Source of the DNA: Dyella tabacisoli
Lineage (GTDB): Bacteria; Pseudomonadota; Gammaproteobacteria; Xanthomonadales; Rhodanobacteraceae
Direction: 5' to 3'
Length of the DNA stretch: 64,000 nt
NCBI RefSeq assembly: GCF_003350925.1
Contig: NZ_KZ857175.1
Coordinates: 431,955 to 495,954, forward strand
Part shown: piece after piece, positions 8,356-16,048 of the stretch
Numbering within the stretch: position 1 is the first letter of the stretch
Layout: every line of letters begins with the position of its first letter
The notes under the pieces: generated by a model
What the model was told of the DNA's origin: nothing
The model's database searches: none
Seen by the model: the letters and a program-made list of their open reading frames with translations, nothing else
Translations under genes and position numbers: made by a program

Positions 8356-9042
8356 ATGTCCTTCACGCGGTACGGCTTGATGGCATTGCCTATGCTCCTC
8401 TCGCTCACGGCGCTCGCCCGTGAACCGGCTCCGGCGCCATGGGTAGATGATTCGTTCAGCCGTCTAAAGGCCCTGGCTTTATTGCAGTCATTGAATGCTG
8501 ATCTGCTTAGTCACCCCAGTGCCACACTGACGCTGGAGCGCTGGTGCGGTACACACCGACTGGCGCCCGAAGCGAAAATCGTCGCGCATCGCATCAAGGG
8601 CGACGACAAGCCGTTGCCGGATGGTGCGCGCGAGCAGCTCGCTATTGGCATCGATGAGCCGGTGCGTTATCGGCGTGTACAACTCGTCTGCGGCGAGCGT
8701 GTGCTGTCCGAGGCGGACAATTGGTATGTGCCGGCACGATTGACTGACGACATGAATCGCCAACTCGATCACTCGGACGTGCCGTTTGGCCGTGTCGTAC
8801 AGGCGCTGAAGTTTCGCCGCCAGACACTATCGGCCGAATTGCTGTGGTCGCCCTTGCCCGAGGGGTGGGAAATGAGCGGCATCTTGCCGCCGGCAACCGG
8901 TCGCGCTTTGGCGGTGCCGGAACAGGTGCTGCGACATCGCGCTTTGCTATATACCCAGGACAACCAGCCTTTCAGCCTGGTGGTCGAAACCTATACTTCC
9001 GGGGTGCTGGCTTTCGAGCCGGATCACATCAGGCTTCCGTAA
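8356..9042 (+). CDS. Secreted chorismate-lyase (UbiC)-like protein
   Basis: 228 aa with a signal peptide (MSFTRYGLMALPMLLSLTALA). The mature part has the order of motifs seen in the chorismate lyase/UTRA fold: LTLERWCGTHRL, VRYRRVQLVCGERVLSEADNW followed by YVPARLT, DVPFGRVVQALKFRRQTL, and a final strand LVVETYTSGVL. The Arg in YRRVQL and the Glu in VVETY correspond by eye to the catalytic Arg and Glu of E. coli UbiC, but the signal peptide makes a periplasmic location likely, which is not where UbiC makes 4-hydroxybenzoate. The upstream start at 8269 overlaps the preceding gene and would destroy the signal peptide, so ATG 8356 is chosen. It forms a pair with the LysM lipoprotein. Confidence 0.65.
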   Translation: MSFTRYGLMALPMLLSLTALAREPAPAPWVDDSFSRLKALALLQSLNADLLSHPSATLTLERWCGTHRLAPEAKIVAHRIKGDDKPLPDGAREQLAIGIDEPVRYRRVQLVCGERVLSEADNWYVPARLTDDMNRQLDHSDVPFGRVVQALKFRRQTLSAELLWSPLPEGWEMSGILPPATGRALAVPEQVLRHRALLYTQDNQPFSLVVETYTSGVLAFEPDHIRLP

Positions 9043-9087
9043 GCTGTTCGATCAGGCTGCTCGATCGGGCTGCGCGAATCGTGAACG

Positions 9088-9104
9088 ATCAGGAAATTCC
9101 TGAT
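9088..9104. promoter_or_regulatory. 17-bp palindrome upstream of trpG
   Basis: ATCAGGAA-A-TTCCTGAT, perfect eight-base arms around one base, followed by an AT-rich stretch (TTTATATGTGAATAATT). It is placed in the 246-bp gap before trpG and could be an operator or the 3' end signal of the upstream gene. No trp attenuator is visible in this gap. Confidence 0.4.
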
Positions 9105-9288
9105 TTATATGTGAATAATTCGTGTTTTATGGCCGTCTATGTCAATCGAGATGGCGAGGTAAGCCTGCATCGCGCACAATGGCGGCCTGCCGCTGCTCGG
9201 CGGTCAGCCTTGAAACAGCGAGTCATGTCGCGGGCGGCAACAACGCCTGAGTACATGCGTACTTGCATATCGACAGGATCCGCGTGAC

Positions 9289-9885
9289 ATGCTTTTGATG
9301 ATCGACAATTACGACAGCTTCACCTACAACCTTGTGCAATACCTTGGCGAGTTGGGCCAAGAGGTGCGGGTCGTGCGTAATGATGATTTCGATGTGGCGG
9401 GCATCCGTGCGCTGCGTCCCTCGCACATCATGATTTCACCGGGGCCCGGCACGCCTGACGATGCGGGTGTATCGCTGAACGTCTTGCGCGAGTTGGCGGG
9501 GAGCATTCCCGTGTTCGGCGTGTGCCTGGGCCATCAGGCGATCGGGCAGGCGTTTGGCGGCAAAGTGATTCGCGCCAAGCAGATCATGCACGGCAAAACC
9601 TCGCCCGTACGCCATCGCGGTCAAGGCGTATTCGCCGGGTTGCCCGATCCGTTCGAGGCGACGCGCTATCACTCGCTGGTGGTGGAGCAAAGCTCGCTGC
9701 CCGATTGCCTTGAGGTGACCGCCTGGACGGAAAATGCCGACGGCTCGGTCGACGAGATCATGGGGTTGCGGCATAAGACGCTGGCGATCGAAGGCGTGCA
9801 GTTTCATCCCGAGTCGATCCTGACTCAGTACGGTCACGATTTATTGCGTAACTTTCTCGGTCTGTCTTTGAAGCAAGCGGCATGA
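9289..9885 (+). CDS. trpG: Anthranilate synthase component II (glutamine amidotransferase)
   Basis: A class I glutamine amidotransferase of 198 aa that supplies ammonia to TrpE. The start [20 protein letters not shown] is typical of TrpG/PabA. The nucleophile Cys is in [17 protein letters not shown], and the His-Glu of the triad are in VQFHPESIL near the C-terminus. Of the two ATGs (9289, 9298), the first is annotated; ribosome-site support is weak for both. The 3' end overlaps trpD by four bases (ATGA), so translation is coupled. In some bacteria the same subunit also serves PabB; no pabB is in the window. Confidence 0.96.
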   Translation: MLLMIDNYDSFTYNLVQYLGELGQEVRVVRNDDFDVAGIRALRPSHIMISPGPGTPDDAGVSLNVLRELAGSIPVFGVCLGHQAIGQAFGGKVIRAKQIMHGKTSPVRHRGQGVFAGLPDPFEATRYHSLVVEQSSLPDCLEVTAWTENADGSVDEIMGLRHKTLAIEGVQFHPESILTQYGHDLLRNFLGLSLKQAA

Positions 9886-10937
9886 GCCAGGTCGAACACG
9901 GCGTAACCATGACGCCGCAAGAAGCCTTGCAGCGAACGATCGAGCATCGCGAAATATTTCATGACGAAATGATCGTCTTGATGCGGCAAATCATGCGTGG
10001 CGAAGTGAGCGCGCTGATGACGGCTGCGATCATCACCGGTCTGCGCGTCAAGAAGGAAACCATTGGCGAGATCACCGGCGCGGCGCGGGTGATGCGCGAG
10101 CTGTCGGCGAAGGTCGACGCGCCGCCGCACAATCATTTCATCGACATCGTAGGCACCGGCGGCGACGGCGCATCCACGTTCAATATCTCGACCGCGTCGA
10201 TGTTTGTTGCGGCGGCGGCAGGTGCGCGGGTGGCCAAGCATGGTGGCCGCAGTGTCTCGTCCAAATCGGGCAGCGCCGACGTACTGGAGGCGCTTGGTGC
10301 CCGGATCGATCTCGCGCCGGCGCAGGTTGCGCAATGTATGGCTGAAACGGACATCGGTTTCATGTTCGCGCCTAATCATCACCCGGCCATGAAGGTTGTT
10401 GCGCCGGTGCGCAAAGAAATGGGTGTGCGCACGCTGTTCAATATTCTCGGTCCGCTGACCAATCCTGCCGGTGCGACGAATATCTTGATGGGCGTCTTTC
10501 ATCCCGATCTGGTCGGCATTCAGGTGCGGGTATTGCAGGCACTGGGCGCACAGCATGCCTTGGTGGTGTGGGGGCGCGATGGGATGGACGAAATCTCGCT
10601 GGGCGCGGCCACCCTGGTCGGTGAGCTGCGCAACGGCAAGGTGCGCGAATATGAGGTGGAGCCTGAGGATTTTGGCCTGGCGATGGCTTCCAGCCGTAAT
10701 TTGCGCGTAGAGAATGCCGAGGAATCCCGCGCCATGTTGTTGGAGGCGTTAAATGGACGAAGCGGCGTGCCGCATGATGTGGTATGTCTGAACGCTGGCG
10801 CGGCGCTATATGCGGCTGATGTAGCTGATTCCATCGGCGCGGGTATCGAGTTGGCGCGTGCGACCATTGCCAGCGGCGCGGCTCGTGCAAAAATAGACGC
10901 TTTCGTGGCGACCACCCAGCGACTCGCTGCTTCGTAA
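9882..10937 (+). CDS. trpD: Anthranilate phosphoribosyltransferase
   Basis: Transfers the phosphoribosyl group of PRPP to anthranilate. 351 aa, slightly longer than the common 340. Signature regions: [19 protein letters not shown] (PRPP binding, about residues 87-105), [20 protein letters not shown], and [10 protein letters not shown] with [20 protein letters not shown]. It starts in the ATGA overlap with trpG and is followed by trpC after 45 bp, so the three form one operon. It is separate from TrpG, unlike the fused form of enteric bacteria. Confidence 0.96.
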   Translation: MSQVEHGVTMTPQEALQRTIEHREIFHDEMIVLMRQIMRGEVSALMTAAIITGLRVKKETIGEITGAARVMRELSAKVDAPPHNHFIDIVGTGGDGASTFNISTASMFVAAAAGARVAKHGGRSVSSKSGSADVLEALGARIDLAPAQVAQCMAETDIGFMFAPNHHPAMKVVAPVRKEMGVRTLFNILGPLTNPAGATNILMGVFHPDLVGIQVRVLQALGAQHALVVWGRDGMDEISLGAATLVGELRNGKVREYEVEPEDFGLAMASSRNLRVENAEESRAMLLEALNGRSGVPHDVVCLNAGAALYAADVADSIGAGIELARATIASGAARAKIDAFVATTQRLAAS

Positions 10938-10982
10938 TCTCTACGCGCACAGGGTGCGCTCCAACATTGAGCACTGGACATC

Positions 10983-11777
10983 ATGGCTGACATCCTTACT
11001 CGCATCCTGACGCGTAAGACCGAAGAAATCGCCGAGCGCAGCGCCAAGCTGTCGCTGGCCGATTTATCCGCTCGCGTCGCCGACCTGCCGGATACGCGTG
11101 GTTTTGCCGCGGCCATCGAAGCGAAGATCGATGCCGGTTTGCCGGCGGTGATCGCCGAGGTCAAGAAAGCGAGCCCGAGCAAAGGCGTGATTCGCGCCGA
11201 CTTCGACCCGGCGGCGATTGCCCGCAGCTACGAGGCTGGCGGTGCGGCCTGCCTTTCCGTACTCACCGATCGCGATTTTTTCCAGGGCAGCGAAGACTTT
11301 CTGACGCAGGCGCGCGCGGCATGCTCGCTGCCGGTGCTGCGCAAGGATTTCGTGATCGACCCTTACCAGGTTTACGAGGCGCGGGTGATCGGCGCCGATT
11401 GCATTCTGCTGATCGTCGCCGCACTCGGTGACGCAGCATTGCTGGAGCTGTCGATGCTGGCGGCCGAGCTGGATCTCGATGTGCTTTGCGAAGTGCACGA
11501 TGCCGAAGAGCTGGAGCGTGCGCTGGCGTTGCCGGTGCCGTTGATCGGTGTGAATAACCGCAACTTGCGCACCTTCAAGACCTCGCTCGATACCTCGCTC
11601 GAATTGCAGGAATTGATGGAGTACGACCGCATCCTGGTCAGCGAATCAGGCATCCATACGCCCGAAGACGTGACGCTGTTGCGCGATGCCGGCATCAACG
11701 CCTTTTTGGTGGGCGAGGCATTTATGCGTGCGGCTGATCCGGGGCAGGAGTTGAAGCGGCTATTCGCTGCACCATAA
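10983..11777 (+). CDS. trpC: Indole-3-glycerol phosphate synthase
   Basis: Closes the ring of carboxyphenylamino-deoxyribulose phosphate to indole-3-glycerol phosphate. A monofunctional 264-aa protein, not fused to TrpF. The TIM-barrel motifs are present: [14 protein letters not shown] (catalytic Lys and phosphate contacts), [40 protein letters not shown] and ILVSESGI with [10 protein letters not shown]. Preceded by trpD (45 bp) and followed after only four bases by a HAD phosphatase gene, which is likely in the same transcript. Confidence 0.96.
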   Translation: MADILTRILTRKTEEIAERSAKLSLADLSARVADLPDTRGFAAAIEAKIDAGLPAVIAEVKKASPSKGVIRADFDPAAIARSYEAGGAACLSVLTDRDFFQGSEDFLTQARAACSLPVLRKDFVIDPYQVYEARVIGADCILLIVAALGDAALLELSMLAAELDLDVLCEVHDAEELERALALPVPLIGVNNRNLRTFKTSLDTSLELQELMEYDRILVSESGIHTPEDVTLLRDAGINAFLVGEAFMRAADPGQELKRLFAAP

Positions 11778-11781
11778 CGTT

Positions 11782-12483
11782 ATGGAAGTTATTGATACAC
11801 AGGCCATGCCGGTTGCGGCAGATACGGGTGTTGCCGCGCCGCGCACCGTGCTATTCGATTTTGATGGCGTATTGATCCACGGCGATGCGTTTACGCTGTT
11901 TATCCGCGATCGTTTTTCGCGTTCATGGTCATGCAAGCTGTTGGCTTTGCTTGCGTTGCCGTGGCTGTTGTTACGGTTGCCGTTCTCATGGAAATTGCCG
12001 GCACGCAGCCTGGTTCATATTGCTTTGTGTGGGCTCAACGAGGCGCGTTACGCCGTTGCCGCGCGAGCCTTTGCGAAACTGCTGGTCAGCCGACCCCGCC
12101 AGTTCAGCCGCGATGGCTTGCTGGCCTTGCGCCGACATCAGGCCGCGGGCGACAAGGTCATTGTGGTTACGGGTTGCGAACAGGTCCTGGTCAGCAGTGT
12201 GCTTGAGCAGCTCGGCTTGAGTGAGCTGCATATACTAGCGTCGCAACTACGGCCGAGCTTGCTCGGCATGCGCGTCAAGCTGCACAACGTGGGCAGGCGT
12301 AAGCCGTTACAGCTAGCCGCGCATGGCATTGAGGCGTGGCAGCTAGCTTATAGCGATTCGTTGATGGACGTGCCTATGCTCAAGCCGGCCGCCGAGGCGG
12401 TGTTGGTCAACGGGACGCCGGCTTTGTGCAAGAAGCTGGAGCGTGCGCTTGGGCGCAGCGTGACGCGGGTCGAGTGGTTCTAG
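11782..12483 (+). CDS. HAD-superfamily phosphatase (PgpC/YfhB-like)
   Basis: A 233-aa HAD-family hydrolase. Motif I is VLFDFDGVL with nucleophile D26 and acid D28; motif II is VIVVTGCEQ; motif III/IV is seen in GRRKPLQ and AYSDSLMDVPML. A cap-like segment (about residues 45-85) includes a hydrophobic stretch SCKLLALLALPWLLLRLPFSW that may be membrane-associated. Its layout resembles phosphatidylglycerophosphatase C/YfhB-type HAD-IB enzymes, but the substrate cannot be decided from sequence. It starts four bases after trpC, so it is the last gene of the trpGDC transcript; a role in tryptophan synthesis is not implied. Confidence 0.75.
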   Translation: MEVIDTQAMPVAADTGVAAPRTVLFDFDGVLIHGDAFTLFIRDRFSRSWSCKLLALLALPWLLLRLPFSWKLPARSLVHIALCGLNEARYAVAARAFAKLLVSRPRQFSRDGLLALRRHQAAGDKVIVVTGCEQVLVSSVLEQLGLSELHILASQLRPSLLGMRVKLHNVGRRKPLQLAAHGIEAWQLAYSDSLMDVPMLKPAAEAVLVNGTPALCKKLERALGRSVTRVEWF

Positions 12484-12502
12484 GCCACCGTGGGCACTTG
12501 CA

Positions 12503-12556
12503 TTGGGCCGCCCGGATAATTACGTTAGTGCTAACGTAATTATCCGGGCGGCCCAA
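12503..12556. promoter_or_regulatory. 54-bp perfect palindrome abutting the MarR-GNAT start codon
   Basis: Two perfect 26-bp arms (12503-12528 and 12531-12556) around the dinucleotide TG. It fills most of the 74-bp gap between the HAD gene and the regulator and stops one base before the ATG at 12558. The inner part TTACGTTAG/CTAACGTAA looks like a MarR-type operator; the outer part is GC-rich. A -10-like TAATTAT at 12537-12543 would give a transcript with almost no leader. No ribosome site fits outside the palindrome. Confidence 0.85.
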
Positions 12557-12557
12557 A

Positions 12558-13508
12558 ATGTACTTGTCTTCCCTTTCCGAGTTGGCCTTCGGTAGCCGGC
12601 TCAAGGCGCTTAGCGATCAGTTCTATACCGCCGCCGACGAGGTTTACCGTGCCTGCGATGCGCGGATCGAATCGCGTTGGTTTCCAGTCTTGCGTTACCT
12701 GTGGGAAAACGGGCCAACCACCGTAAGTGAGGTGGCTGCGGCGATTGGTCAGACCCACTCGGCGGTCAGCCAATTGACCGACAAGCTGGTGCGGGCAGGC
12801 ATGGTGCGGCGCCGTCGTGATGCTGAGGATGGCCGTCGCAGCATGCTGACGCTGACCGAGAAGGCGCGTGATTCACTCGGTGCGCTCGGGCCTGTGTGGT
12901 GTTCGATTCGACGCGGTGTGGCCGTTGTACTGGGTGACGATGGCAAAGCCTTGCTGGCGGCCATGGCAGCCTGCGAAAAGGCATTACTGGACCGGCCCAT
13001 CGTGGACGCCATTATGGCCGAGCATGCGGCGCTGACCTCCGCATCGCTGGAAATCGTGCCGTATGAGCCGGCTTTGCGGGAGCACTTCTACCGGCTCAAC
13101 GCGCAATGGCTGGAGCGGCATTTCCGCTTGGAAGATATCGATCGCGCCATGCTTGGCGACCCCGAGCGCTATGTATTGCAGCCGGGCGGGGCGATCTTTT
13201 TTGCTCGCCTGGGCGGCGAAATCATCGGCACCTGCGCCTTGCTGTGCGAGTCGCCGGGCGTCTACGAATTATCCAAGATGGGTGTGGACGAGACCTTTCG
13301 TGGGCTCGGCGCCGGCCGGCAATTGCTCGATACGGCCATCGGCGAATTTCATCGACGCAAGGGCGAGACCTTGTTTCTGGAGTCCAATAGCCGCTTGAAG
13401 ACGGCGTTGCGCATGTACGAGCAAGCCGGTTTTGTGTTGCAGCCCGCTTCCCGTGCCGGTTCGCATTACGAGCGAGCCGATGTGTACATGGTTTATCAGT
13501 CGAAGTAA
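12558..13508 (+). CDS. MarR-family regulator fused to GNAT acetyltransferase
   Basis: 316 aa with two domains. Residues about 1-140 form a MarR winged helix (RWFPVLRYLWENGPTTVSEV, AIGQTHSAVSQLTDKLV as recognition helix, then RRRDAEDGRRSMLTLTEKA as the wing). Residues about 150-316 form a GNAT N-acetyltransferase with the acetyl-CoA loop in MGVDETFRGLGAGRQLLD and a final AGFVLQPASRAGSHYERADVYMVY. The fusion is known in many Proteobacteria; substrates are mostly uncharacterised. The start codon follows directly after the 54-bp palindrome, so autorepression by the MarR domain is the simplest expectation. It is on the same strand as the trpGDC-HAD genes but seems independently controlled. Confidence 0.9.
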   Translation: MYLSSLSELAFGSRLKALSDQFYTAADEVYRACDARIESRWFPVLRYLWENGPTTVSEVAAAIGQTHSAVSQLTDKLVRAGMVRRRRDAEDGRRSMLTLTEKARDSLGALGPVWCSIRRGVAVVLGDDGKALLAAMAACEKALLDRPIVDAIMAEHAALTSASLEIVPYEPALREHFYRLNAQWLERHFRLEDIDRAMLGDPERYVLQPGGAIFFARLGGEIIGTCALLCESPGVYELSKMGVDETFRGLGAGRQLLDTAIGEFHRRKGETLFLESNSRLKTALRMYEQAGFVLQPASRAGSHYERADVYMVYQSK

Positions 13509-13578
13509 GGCTGGGAGCCAGCCTGCCAGCCCCTCCCCTGCAAGCAGGGAAGGGGCCTGTATGGCTCAGGCGAATAGC

Positions 13579-14274
13579 TCAACGCGTGCCGCGCACCACG
13601 ATGGTCTTGCCGGCAACATCGATCATGCGTTGTTCTTCCAGTTGCTTGAGGACGCGACCGACCATCTCGCGCGAGCAACCCACGATGCGGCTCACCTCCT
13701 GGCGGGAGATGCGAATCTGGGTGCCGTCGGGGTGACTCATCGAGTCGGGTTCTTGGCACAGGTCGAGCAGGGTGCGCGAAATGCGGTTAGTGACGTCCAT
13801 GAAAGCCATCCGGCTGACTTGGCGCGAGGTACGCAACAAACGGTGGGTGAGCTGGGCGCCGATGGCGCACAGAATCTTTGGGCATTCCTCGCGTAGCGGC
13901 CCTTCCATGAGCTGGAACAGCCGCTCATAGCTGATTTCGGCCATTTCGCAGGGGGTGCGGGTGCGTACGACCGATTCGCGCTGAGACTGCTCCACGAACA
14001 GCCCCATTTCGCCGATGAACTGCCCCCGGCTGAGATAAGCCAGGATCAGCTCACGCCCTTGTTCGTCCTCGGTGCAGACCGCCAGCGAGCCCTCAATAAT
14101 GTAATAAAGCGTGTTGGCCGGGTCTCCCGGACGAATGATGGCGGTCTTACCCGGATAACGACGGCGATGGCAGAGCGCAAGAAAACGCTCCATCGAAGCC
14201 GGGTCGGGGGCAAAGCCGGCAGGTGCCTGCGAACGTTCAAATGCTTGCTGGAGTTGGTATTTGAGTTGCGCCAC
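13579..14274 (-). CDS. clp: Clp, CRP/FNR-family global regulator
   Basis: 231 aa, the Xanthomonas-type CRP-like protein Clp. The cyclic-nucleotide-binding fold (about residues 30-150) contains RRRYPGKTAIIRPGDPANTL, YYIIEGSLAV and FIGEMGLFVEQSQRE; E100 aligns with the residue remembered as E99 in Xanthomonas Clp, implicated in c-di-GMP binding. The C-terminal HTH has RISRQEVSRIVGCSREMVGR, the standard CRP recognition helix, and ends KTIVVRGTR. In Xanthomonas, Clp binds DNA unless c-di-GMP is bound and controls virulence and surface factors. It is divergent from speD, and a promoter fits at 14346-14373. The type IV pilus genes in this window are plausible targets. Confidence 0.92.
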   Translation of the reverse strand: MAQLKYQLQQAFERSQAPAGFAPDPASMERFLALCHRRRYPGKTAIIRPGDPANTLYYIIEGSLAVCTEDEQGRELILAYLSRGQFIGEMGLFVEQSQRESVVRTRTPCEMAEISYERLFQLMEGPLREECPKILCAIGAQLTHRLLRTSRQVSRMAFMDVTNRISRTLLDLCQEPDSMSHPDGTQIRISRQEVSRIVGCSREMVGRVLKQLEEQRMIDVAGKTIVVRGTR

Positions 14275-14345
14275 GTGCTGCCCCGAAGAAGTAGGTTCAA
14301 GTACCGCGGGATCGGCGTCATCGCGCCTGAATGGTTCCCCTTGGC

Positions 14346-14373
14346 ATTATGACAAACTAAAAATGCGCGTCTA
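14346..14373 (-). promoter_or_regulatory. Putative sigma-70 promoter of clp
   Basis: On the minus strand TAGACG (14368-14373) and CATAAT (14346-14351) are separated by 16 bp, about 70 bp before the clp start codon. The match to TTGACA is four of six bases. Confidence 0.5.
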
Positions 14374-14425
14374 CCGCAGGTTCAGTTTTTCTGACTTTTG
14401 TCGCATACTTGACGGTCTTTCCGGC

Positions 14426-14441
14426 GTGACACCAATGTCAC
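14426..14441. promoter_or_regulatory. Inverted repeat GTGACA-CCAA-TGTCAC in the clp-speD gap
   Basis: Perfect six-base arms around CCAA. It resembles CRP/Clp sites in length (16 bp) but its half-sites are not the canonical TGTGA-N6-TCACA. It could be a site for Clp autoregulation or for speD control. Confidence 0.35.
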
Positions 14442-14556
14442 GGCCCGGTAACAAGGGTCGCGGAGGCTTCGTTCTTACGCGTCGTACTATGCAGCGGGGA
14501 CCCTTGTAGCTAACCCGCCCTCTACTGCTGGCCGCATTCGGTCATGGAGAGTCGTT

Positions 14557-15342
14557 GTGGTGAAACCCCTTCCGCGCTTGCGTTTGCAAGGCTTCAACAA
14601 CCTTACCAAAGCCTTGAGCTTTAACATCTATGACATTTGCTATGCAGTGTCTGAAGATCAGCGCCAGCGCTATATCGAATACATCGACGAGCAGTACGAC
14701 GCCGATCGCCTGACCCAGATCCTTACCGATGTGGCCGAGATCATCGGCGCGAACATCCTCAACATCGCCCGCCAGGATTACGACCCGCAGGGTGCTTCGG
14801 TGACGATCCTGATCTCCGAAGAGCCGGTGATTGAGAAGCTCGGCCGCGACAGCATTTCCGGCGCCATGGTGGCACACATGGACAAGAGTCACATCACCGT
14901 CCATACCTACCCGGAAACGCACCCGCACAACGGCATCGCGACCTTCCGCGCCGATATCGACGTGGCTACCTGCGGCGTGATCTCCCCGCTGAAGGCCCTG
15001 AACTACCTGATCGACAGCTTCGAGTCAGATATCGTGGTCTGCGACTACCGCGTGCGCGGCTTTACCCGTGACGTGAAGGGCAAAAAGCACTTCATCGACC
15101 ATAAGATCAATTCGGTGCAGGACTACCTGGCGCGCCACATCCGGCAGAAGTACGAGATGTTCGACGTCAATGTGTACCAAGAGAACATGTTCCATACGAA
15201 GATGCACATCAAAGACTTCGATCTGGATACCTATTTGTTCGAGGCCCACGCCGACGATCTTTCGTTCAAGGAGCGCCAGCGCATCGAGTCGCTGCTGCGC
15301 CGCGAAATCGAAGAGCTGTTCCACGGTCGCAACCTGATGTAA
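14557..15342 (+). CDS. speD: S-adenosylmethionine decarboxylase proenzyme
   Basis: Makes decarboxylated SAM, the aminopropyl donor for spermidine. 261 aa, the long E. coli-like class. The proenzyme cleaves itself between K110 and S111 in [15 protein letters not shown], creating the pyruvoyl cofactor; H112 follows as expected. Start is a GTG (14557, or 14560), with GGAGAG at 14546-14551 as ribosome site; no ATG is available. An imperfect long-range stem (ACAAGGGTC at 14451-14459 with GACCCTTGT at 14499-14507) lies in the leader. Ends 3 bp before a strong terminator. speE is not adjacent. Confidence 0.95.
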   Translation: MVKPLPRLRLQGFNNLTKALSFNIYDICYAVSEDQRQRYIEYIDEQYDADRLTQILTDVAEIIGANILNIARQDYDPQGASVTILISEEPVIEKLGRDSISGAMVAHMDKSHITVHTYPETHPHNGIATFRADIDVATCGVISPLKALNYLIDSFESDIVVCDYRVRGFTRDVKGKKHFIDHKINSVQDYLARHIRQKYEMFDVNVYQENMFHTKMHIKDFDLDTYLFEAHADDLSFKERQRIESLLRREIEELFHGRNLM

Positions 15343-15344
15343 CG

Positions 15345-15373
15345 AAAAACCCGCCTTACGGCGGGTTTTTTTT
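15345..15373 (+). terminator. Rho-independent terminator of speD
   Basis: Stem ACCCGCC/GGCGGGT (15349-15355 with 15360-15366) around TTAC, followed by a T run to 15373 and preceded by an A run, so it can work for both speD and the converging coq7. Confidence 0.9.
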
Positions 15374-15406
15374 ATGGGGGCCCACCCGTGGGTGGCTTTG
15401 CTGCCG

Positions 15407-16048
15407 CTACCAGCGATAAGCCACCGTTTTCATCACCATCGAGCTGAATTCCATCAGCTTCGGGATGGGAAAGGGCAGGTCGATACCGCCACGCTGCTGC
15501 GCGGCTTGTGCATGCCTTACCTCGTCGGTTTGCATCTGGCTCAGGATGGCGCGTGAGCGCTCGTCCTGGGCCGGTAGCTGGTCCAGGTGATCGGCTAGAT
15601 GGGCCTCCACCTGGCGCTCGGTTTCGACCACAAAGCCCAGGCTTACCGGGTCGCTGATGGCTGCGGCGGCGACGCCGATGGCGTAGCTGCCGGCATACCA
15701 CAGCGGGTTGAGCAGGCTGGGCCGGCTATCCAGTTGATGCAGGCGTTCGGCGCACCAGGCCAGGTGATCGGTTTCTTCGGCTGCGGCGTGCAGCAGGTGT
15801 TGGCGGGTTTCGTCATCGCGGGCCAATGCGGCCTGGCCGAAATACAGCGCCTGGGCGCAGACCTCGCCGGTGTGATTGATGCGCATCAGTCCGGCGGCGT
15901 GGCGGCGCTCGGCTTCGTCCAGATCGGCCTCGGCCATGCTGGCGCCGGGAGAGTCCCGGTTCGCCTCCGGGGTGCCGGCAATGGCCTCCATGGCGCGCTC
16001 GATGCCAATCAGCAGGCGATCCAGCGAGGTAAGGGTGCGTGTGTTCAT
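15407..16048 (-). CDS. coq7: Coq7-type 2-polyprenyl-3-methyl-6-methoxy-1,4-benzoquinol hydroxylase
   Basis: A carboxylate-bridged di-iron hydroxylase that adds the last ring hydroxyl in ubiquinone synthesis, replacing the flavoprotein UbiF. 213 aa. Iron ligands are in the repeated ExxH motifs: RINHTGEVCAQALY, LHAAAEETDHLAW, VETERQVEAHLADHL and MQTDEVRHAQAA. The C-terminus MEFSSMVMKTVAYRW is typical of the family. It overlaps the 3' end of the upstream GlcF-like gene by four bases (ATGA), so the two are translationally coupled. Confidence 0.93.
   Translation of the reverse strand: MNTRTLTSLDRLLIGIERAMEAIAGTPEANRDSPGASMAEADLDEAERRHAAGLMRINHTGEVCAQALYFGQAALARDDETRQHLLHAAAEETDHLAWCAERLHQLDSRPSLLNPLWYAGSYAIGVAAAAISDPVSLGFVVETERQVEAHLADHLDQLPAQDERSRAILSQMQTDEVRHAQAAQQRGGIDLPFPIPKLMEFSSMVMKTVAYRW

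Noticed and set aside
8844-9287. 147-aa plus-strand ORF spanning the UbiC-like gene and the trpG leader
   Set aside because: Overlaps the real gene in another frame. The part before trpG was examined as a possible Trp leader peptide but has no tandem Trp codons.
13530-13554. Terminator between the MarR-GNAT gene and clp
   Set aside because: A CCCCTCCCCTGC/GCAGGGAAGGGG hairpin with one mismatch is present, but no T run follows on either strand, so it is not called.
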